Shown here: positions 25,028-28,013 of the stretch, piece after piece
Layout of the letters: every line of letters starts with the position of its first letter
Numbering within the stretch: position 1 is the stretch's first letter
Assembly (NCBI GenBank): GCA_934489945.1
Contig: CAKSSY010000019.1
Location: 1 to 28,013, forward strand
Direction: 5' to 3'
Length of the DNA: 28,013 bases
Source of the DNA: an uncultured Eubacteriales bacterium
Lineage (GTDB): Bacteria > Bacillota > Clostridia > Oscillospirales > CAG-272
Made by a program: the position numbers and the translations under genes
Notes under the pieces: generated by a model
What the model saw: the letters and a program-made list of their open reading frames with translations, nothing else
Databases searched by the model: none
What the model was told of the DNA's origin: nothing

Positions 25028-25075
25028 ATATCATAATTTCGTTATAAAGAATCCACCGTTTTTCTCCTTTGAAAA

Positions 25076-25140
25076 ACCCCCCACTACACACGGTGAGAAC
25101 CTGAAATTCGGTTTTCACCATACCGTAGTGGGGGATTTTT
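25076..25140. terminator. Large composite bidirectional terminator between putP and murQ
   Basis: An outer 10-bp perfect stem CCCCCACTAC/GTAGTGGGGG (25078-25087 with 25125-25134) encloses an inner stem GGTGAGAACC/GGTTTTCACC (one G-T pair). Runs of A and T flank it so both strands end in U tracts. Confidence 0.9.
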
Positions 25141-25255
25141 ATCGGGATACAGAATCCATGCCGGGTAACAAACGGGTAATGGATCTGCAGGCAACTCCGG
25201 AATTGTCATTTATTGTTAATGCGTTATACGGTTCGGGCAGGAATCGCACTTTCCG

Positions 25256-26068
25256 TCACAAAGTCTCATTTGCCTCAATCACTTTGGCAATATCCCATCC
25301 GTGGATTTCCAAACACTGCTCGGCGTTGTCGCGGTCAATCTTCAGGATGTCGGAAACAATACGTATCATACGGTCGCGCAGCTTCCCGTTTACGGGTTTT
25401 ATGTATATCATATAATTCTCATACACACGACCACACTTTATCATAACGCCGGTCGAAAGCATATTCAGAATCATTTTGTGAGCCGTTCCCGCCTTCATTC
25501 GCGTAGAACCTGTCACCACTTCGGCACCGGTATCGGGTGTTATGGCAATGTCCGTGATCTGATTGATCTTACAATCGGGATTGCAAGTAAGCCCGATTGT
25601 GAGTGCACCGACTTCTCGGGCATACCGGAGCGCACCGATTACGTAAGACGCGCCTCCCGCAACCGAAATTCCGACAACCGAATCCTCTGCTTTCAAATGA
25701 TACACCGCAAGGTCATTTCTGCCGGCATCGGCATCGTCTTCAACTCCCTCAACCGCTTTTCGTAGGGCTTTGTCTCCGCCGGCAATGATTCCGACCACCA
25801 AATCGGAAGAAACACCGTATGTCGGCGGACATTCCGACGCATCCAGAACTCCCAAGCGTCCGGATGTGCCACAACCAATGTAAAACAACCGTCCGCCGTT
25901 CCTGACCCGTCCGTATATGCGATCTATGGATTCGGCAATTTCGGGAAGTACCGTTTCTACGGCTTTGGCAGCGTTCAGGTTTTCCTCCTGCATGACTTTC
26001 GCCATTTGCAACGCCGTCATTTTATCAATGTGCTCAGAATGTTCATTGCGCTGTTCTGTCTTAAGCAT
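25256..26068 (-). CDS. murQ: N-acetylmuramic acid 6-phosphate etherase
   Basis: Cleaves the lactyl ether of MurNAc-6-phosphate to GlcNAc-6-phosphate and D-lactate in peptidoglycan recycling. It is 270 residues read from the ATG at 26068, which has a perfect AGGAGG upstream; the longer frame to 26113 lies inside the upstream gene. The family start TEQRNEHSEHIDKM and the SIS fold block GCGTSGRLGVLDASECPPT are present. E79 and E110 correspond in spacing to the two catalytic glutamates of E. coli MurQ (E83, E114). The C-terminus is about 25-30 residues shorter than the usual ~298, ending after the first part of the C-terminal helical domain. The ATG lies 8 nt inside the upstream kinase gene, so translation is coupled. 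Confidence 0.95.
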   Translation of the reverse strand: MLKTEQRNEHSEHIDKMTALQMAKVMQEENLNAAKAVETVLPEIAESIDRIYGRVRNGGRLFYIGCGTSGRLGVLDASECPPTYGVSSDLVVGIIAGGDKALRKAVEGVEDDADAGRNDLAVYHLKAEDSVVGISVAGGASYVIGALRYAREVGALTIGLTCNPDCKINQITDIAITPDTGAEVVTGSTRMKAGTAHKMILNMLSTGVMIKCGRVYENYMIYIKPVNGKLRDRMIRIVSDILKIDRDNAEQCLEIHGWDIAKVIEANETL

Positions 26069-27188
26069 TTTTTTCCTCCTCAACCCGCTCTGCCCCTGCA
26101 AGAAGCACGGCACCGACTACGGGATCTCTATTCAAAATTGATATGCTTTCCAGTCGTTCGGATGGCACCTTCCGAATCAACCGATCCAGAAAATCTTGGC
26201 TGTAATTGGTAATGCCTCCTGCAAGTACGATCGGAATTTTGGTTGTTCCGAATGAAAAGCTCCTGATTGCCGCCGCCAACATTCCGGCAAATTTTTCGAT
26301 GCTGCGTTGCAGAATTTCCAAAGCAACGTCATCTCCCTCTTCCGCACACTGAAAGAAAACCGGTGCAAAACCGGCTATATAAATTTTGCCGCCGGAGTAG
26401 ATATCGGTAAGAATTTCCGGCACAGACTTTCCGGTTTTCTCCATAACTGCCCCGGTCATGGAAGTGTGTCTTCCGCTTTTATCCAGATCATAGAAAACCG
26501 CCTCAAGACAGGACCGCCCAAATTCCGTTCCGGAAAAAACATCTCCAATCAGATGACCATATCCTCCTATACGATGCCGCGTTCCGTTTTCCACCGCCAA
26601 TATGATGGAACCGGTTCCCAGTATGGCAATGATTCCGTCTCGTCCCTCAAGTCCCGCCGAAACAATATTATCTGTATCGGGACATATTTTCAGACGCGAA
26701 AATCCCATTTCCTGAAAAGCAAACTCCATTTCTTTTGCATTTTTCCCGACTCCCGCACCGGCAATTCCGCCGCAAACCGAAATTTTACCATACGGAATTC
26801 TTCCGCACACTGACTTTAAACCTTCACGCAGTACGGCAATACATTTGTCAAAACCGACACTTGCAGGGTTACAAGCTCCGAGAGTAAGCACTTTGAGAAC
26901 AACCCCGTTTCTGTCGGTCAACATAAAACGTGTCTTCGTTCCGCCTCCGTCAATCCCCAAAAAATAAGAGGGGCTTTCCCGAAAGTCAAACAAAGAATTG
27001 AGATCGGTCTCCAATGCCCGGGCAAGAGACGGCAAAACTTCGGCAGGCGGCAATGCTAACCCGGACTCCCATTTGCTGATGGCTTTTCCCGTATACATGA
27101 TTTTTTCCGCAAGCCTGACTTGACTGAAATGCAATTCGGTACGTCTGCGCTTTAAGTTGCGGGCAAACAGTTCTTTTTCGTTTTGCAT
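26061..27188 (-). CDS. XRE helix-turn-helix fused to BadF-type amino-sugar kinase (MurK/NagK-like)
   Basis: A 375-residue two-part protein. Residues ~9-65 form an XRE/Cro-type DNA-binding domain (LKRRRTELHFSQVRLAEKI, then GKAISKWESG). Residues 75-370 are a BadF/BadG-type sugar kinase of the ASKHA fold: phosphate-1 motif GIDGGGTKT (78-86), phosphate-2 AILGTGSI, the GGYGHLIGDVFSGTEFGR block and a final LAGGITN. In Clostridium, MurK of this fold phosphorylates both MurNAc and GlcNAc, and the murQ gene just behind (8-nt overlap) uses MurNAc-6-P, so an amino-sugar kinase is the likely activity. The fused HTH suggests it also regulates its own operon in response to the sugar, as NagC-type ROK proteins do with a different kinase fold. 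The start at 27188 follows AAGGGG. Confidence 0.9.
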   Translation of the reverse strand: MQNEKELFARNLKRRRTELHFSQVRLAEKIMYTGKAISKWESGLALPPAEVLPSLARALETDLNSLFDFRESPSYFLGIDGGGTKTRFMLTDRNGVVLKVLTLGACNPASVGFDKCIAVLREGLKSVCGRIPYGKISVCGGIAGAGVGKNAKEMEFAFQEMGFSRLKICPDTDNIVSAGLEGRDGIIAILGTGSIILAVENGTRHRIGGYGHLIGDVFSGTEFGRSCLEAVFYDLDKSGRHTSMTGAVMEKTGKSVPEILTDIYSGGKIYIAGFAPVFFQCAEEGDDVALEILQRSIEKFAGMLAAAIRSFSFGTTKIPIVLAGGITNYSQDFLDRLIRKVPSERLESISILNRDPVVGAVLLAGAERVEEEKNA

Positions 27189-27210
27189 ATTCCATTCCCC
27201 TTTCCTTCTC

Positions 27211-27238
27211 ATTATACCACAGAAAACTCCATTTACAA
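27211..27238 (-). promoter_or_regulatory. SigA promoter for the HTH-kinase/murQ operon
   Basis: On the minus strand this reads TTGTAA (27238-27233), a 16-bp spacer and TATAAT (27216-27211), with TGG before the -10 box, 23 nt upstream of the start codon, so the leader is very short. Confidence 0.72.
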
Positions 27239-27278
27239 GGGCGTAAATTGTCTATTTTCCAGAAAAAAGTCTACGATT

Positions 27279-27344
27279 TGGCGACATTTTTATAAAAACA
27301 TCCTTCAAAAAGGAGTGAGCATAACCGAACCGTATCTGTCGCCA
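27279..27344. promoter_or_regulatory. Spaced inverted repeat TGGCGACA...TGTCGCCA in divergent intergenic region
   Basis: TGGCGACA (27279-27286) and TGTCGCCA (27337-27344) are perfect reverse complements 50 nt apart. A further half site, TGGCG, follows at 27353-27357. They lie between the HTH-kinase promoter and the promoter of the zinc-ribbon membrane gene, so they are candidate operator half-sites. The 283-bp intergenic region holds no other convincing feature. Confidence 0.4.
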
Positions 27345-27375
27345 GAATAAAATGGCGTAAAGTTCTCACAACGCC

Positions 27376-27404
27376 TTGACAAAAAGCACAAAACCTACTA
27401 TAAT
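27376..27404 (+). promoter_or_regulatory. Consensus SigA promoter for the zinc-ribbon membrane protein
   Basis: TTGACA (27376-27381), a 17-bp spacer and TATAAT (27399-27404); both boxes match the consensus. The 5' leader is about 60 nt long. Confidence 0.87.
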
Positions 27405-27471
27405 TTTTTTGAACATAAAATTCAACGAATGATTTTCATGTTCAATTTATAAACACGAAAGGAAAAAAATT

Positions 27472-27909
27472 ATGAAATTCTGTCCTAAATGCGGAGCGCA
27501 GTGTGATGATGCTTCAACCGCCTGCAACCAGTGCGGAACATCCTTTAATGCCGTCTCTCAAATTCCGGTTGATCCCCACGACCACACCGCTGAATTCGAT
27601 AAAAAGGACATCTCCGAAAACAAAGTGGTAGCAATGCTTTGCTATCTTCTCGGCATTGTCGGCATTATTATCGCCTGTCTCTTATCTACCGGCTCAGACT
27701 ATGTTAAGTTCCATGTAAGGGCTTGTCTCAAGATTACCGTTGTTGAGTCTCTCCTGCTTTTCACTCTTATTATCCCTTTCTTAGGTTGGATTTTCTGGGG
27801 CGTATGCACAATTATCTGTGCCGTTATCCGAATCATTTCGTTCTTCCAGATTTGCTCCGGTAAGGCAAAAGACCCTGCAATTATCGGTTCCTTCGGCTTC
27901 TTAAAATAA
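27472..27909 (+). CDS. Zinc-ribbon plus DUF4870-like membrane protein
   Basis: A 145-residue protein with an N-terminal zinc ribbon (C4/C7 and C18/C21, MKFCPKCG...CNQCG), a charged linker with a DPHDH segment to about residue 50, and then a membrane part with about three hydrophobic stretches (AMLCYLLGIVGIIIACLL, LLLFTLIIPFLGWIFWGVC and its continuation). The sequence FHVRACLKITV between them recalls DUF4870-type proteins, small membrane proteins of unknown role with an FH-x-x-Q/A motif. The zinc ribbon should face the cytoplasm. The start follows GAAAGGA. Nothing nearby indicates a pathway. Confidence 0.85.
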   Translation: MKFCPKCGAQCDDASTACNQCGTSFNAVSQIPVDPHDHTAEFDKKDISENKVVAMLCYLLGIVGIIIACLLSTGSDYVKFHVRACLKITVVESLLLFTLIIPFLGWIFWGVCTIICAVIRIISFFQICSGKAKDPAIIGSFGFLK

Positions 27910-27939
27910 TTTATTTCAACTTAACGAATCAGAATCTAC

Positions 27940-27953
27940 ATATGGCGCCATAT
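27940..27953. repeat. 14-bp perfect palindrome ATATGGCGCCATAT
   Basis: A perfect 14-bp palindrome in the trailer of the zinc-ribbon membrane gene. It could be an operator for the gene beyond the window or part of a dispersed repeat; nothing else supports either. Confidence 0.4.
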
Positions 27954-27958
27954 AAAAT

Positions 27959-28001
27959 CGCCGGGCGGTAGCTTTCAAAAGATGAAAGCTACCGCCCGGC
28001 G
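27959..28001. terminator. 18-bp perfect GC-rich hairpin at window end
   Basis: Positions 27959-27976 pair perfectly with 27984-28001 around a 7-nt loop (AAAAGAT). There is no T tract within the 12 bases remaining on the plus strand. On the minus strand the tail is ATTTTATATGG, which is weakly T-rich. It may be a terminator for a gene approaching from the right, or a repeat element. Confidence 0.55.
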
Positions 28002-28013
28002 CAGTCTGTCAAT

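Noticed and set aside
27316..27351. Possible 11-codon leader peptide (GTG AGC ATA ...) in the 27.3 kb intergenic region
   Set aside because: The start has no properly spaced ribosome binding site, it lies upstream of the consensus promoter at 27376, and it has no downstream gene in register.
1..28013. tRNA, rRNA, riboswitch, CRISPR, transposase, integrase or toxin-antitoxin genes
   Set aside because: No cloverleaf, rRNA motif, regular repeat-spacer pattern or recombinase signature was recognised on either strand by reading; a covariance-model scan would be needed for weak ncRNAs.

Overview
The window looks like chromosomal DNA of a low-to-mid GC Gram-positive anaerobe of the class Clostridia, probably a gut Oscillospirales/Ruminococcaceae-type organism. 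The basis is strong AGGAGG-type ribosome binding sites, SigA promoters of the form TTGACA-N17-TATAAT (often with a TGn extension), short lipoprotein signal peptides, a DUF6062 gene, and many glycan-degrading genes among housekeeping genes. The placement is inference. I see no rRNA, tRNA, CRISPR array, transposase, integrase or phage genes.

Layout. 1-1225: the 3' end of rplA closed by a terminator, a 303-bp gene-free gap, and a small minus-strand lipoprotein. 1378-6072: a large secreted CBM96-plus-agarase-like glycoside hydrolase (minus), divergent from an orphan ABC solute-binding lipoprotein (plus), each with a consensus promoter. 6166-9895 (minus): a GH127 beta-L-arabinofuranosidase gene placed 4 bp upstream of mnmG, so the tRNA-modification gene is probably read through from a glycosidase promoter. 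10102-15113 (plus): a MATE efflux pump, a small four-CXXC zinc-ribbon protein, a lipoprotein carrying six Cys/His repeats and a GH25 lysozyme domain, and a YifB/ComM-type AAA ATPase. 15276-17541 (plus): serC-serA, the first and second dedicated steps of serine synthesis.

17542-22664 is the most accessory-looking part. It holds a decayed 3' fragment of an M20-type dipeptidase, a long perfect foldback, an AraC regulator (minus) and a divergent operon of a cytoplasmic GH106-like glycosidase and an MFS transporter whose genes overlap by 4 nt. The two divergent promoters lie on top of each other in 32 bp, so regulator and operon transcription should exclude each other. Together these make a compact import, hydrolysis and regulation cassette for an unidentified (possibly rhamnosyl) glycoside.

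22692-28013: a DUF6062 gene broken, or frameshifted, at an A7 run; a PutP-type Na+/proline symporter; and a minus-strand peptidoglycan-recycling pair. The first gene of that pair fuses an XRE helix-turn-helix to a BadF-type amino-sugar kinase, and the second is murQ, overlapping it by 8 nt. The window ends with a zinc-ribbon membrane protein and a palindrome-rich tail.

I found no clear new defence or mobile system. The best candidates for something under-described are the HTH-kinase fusion driving murQ, the overlapping-promoter glycoside cassette, and the slippery-site DUF6062 gene.
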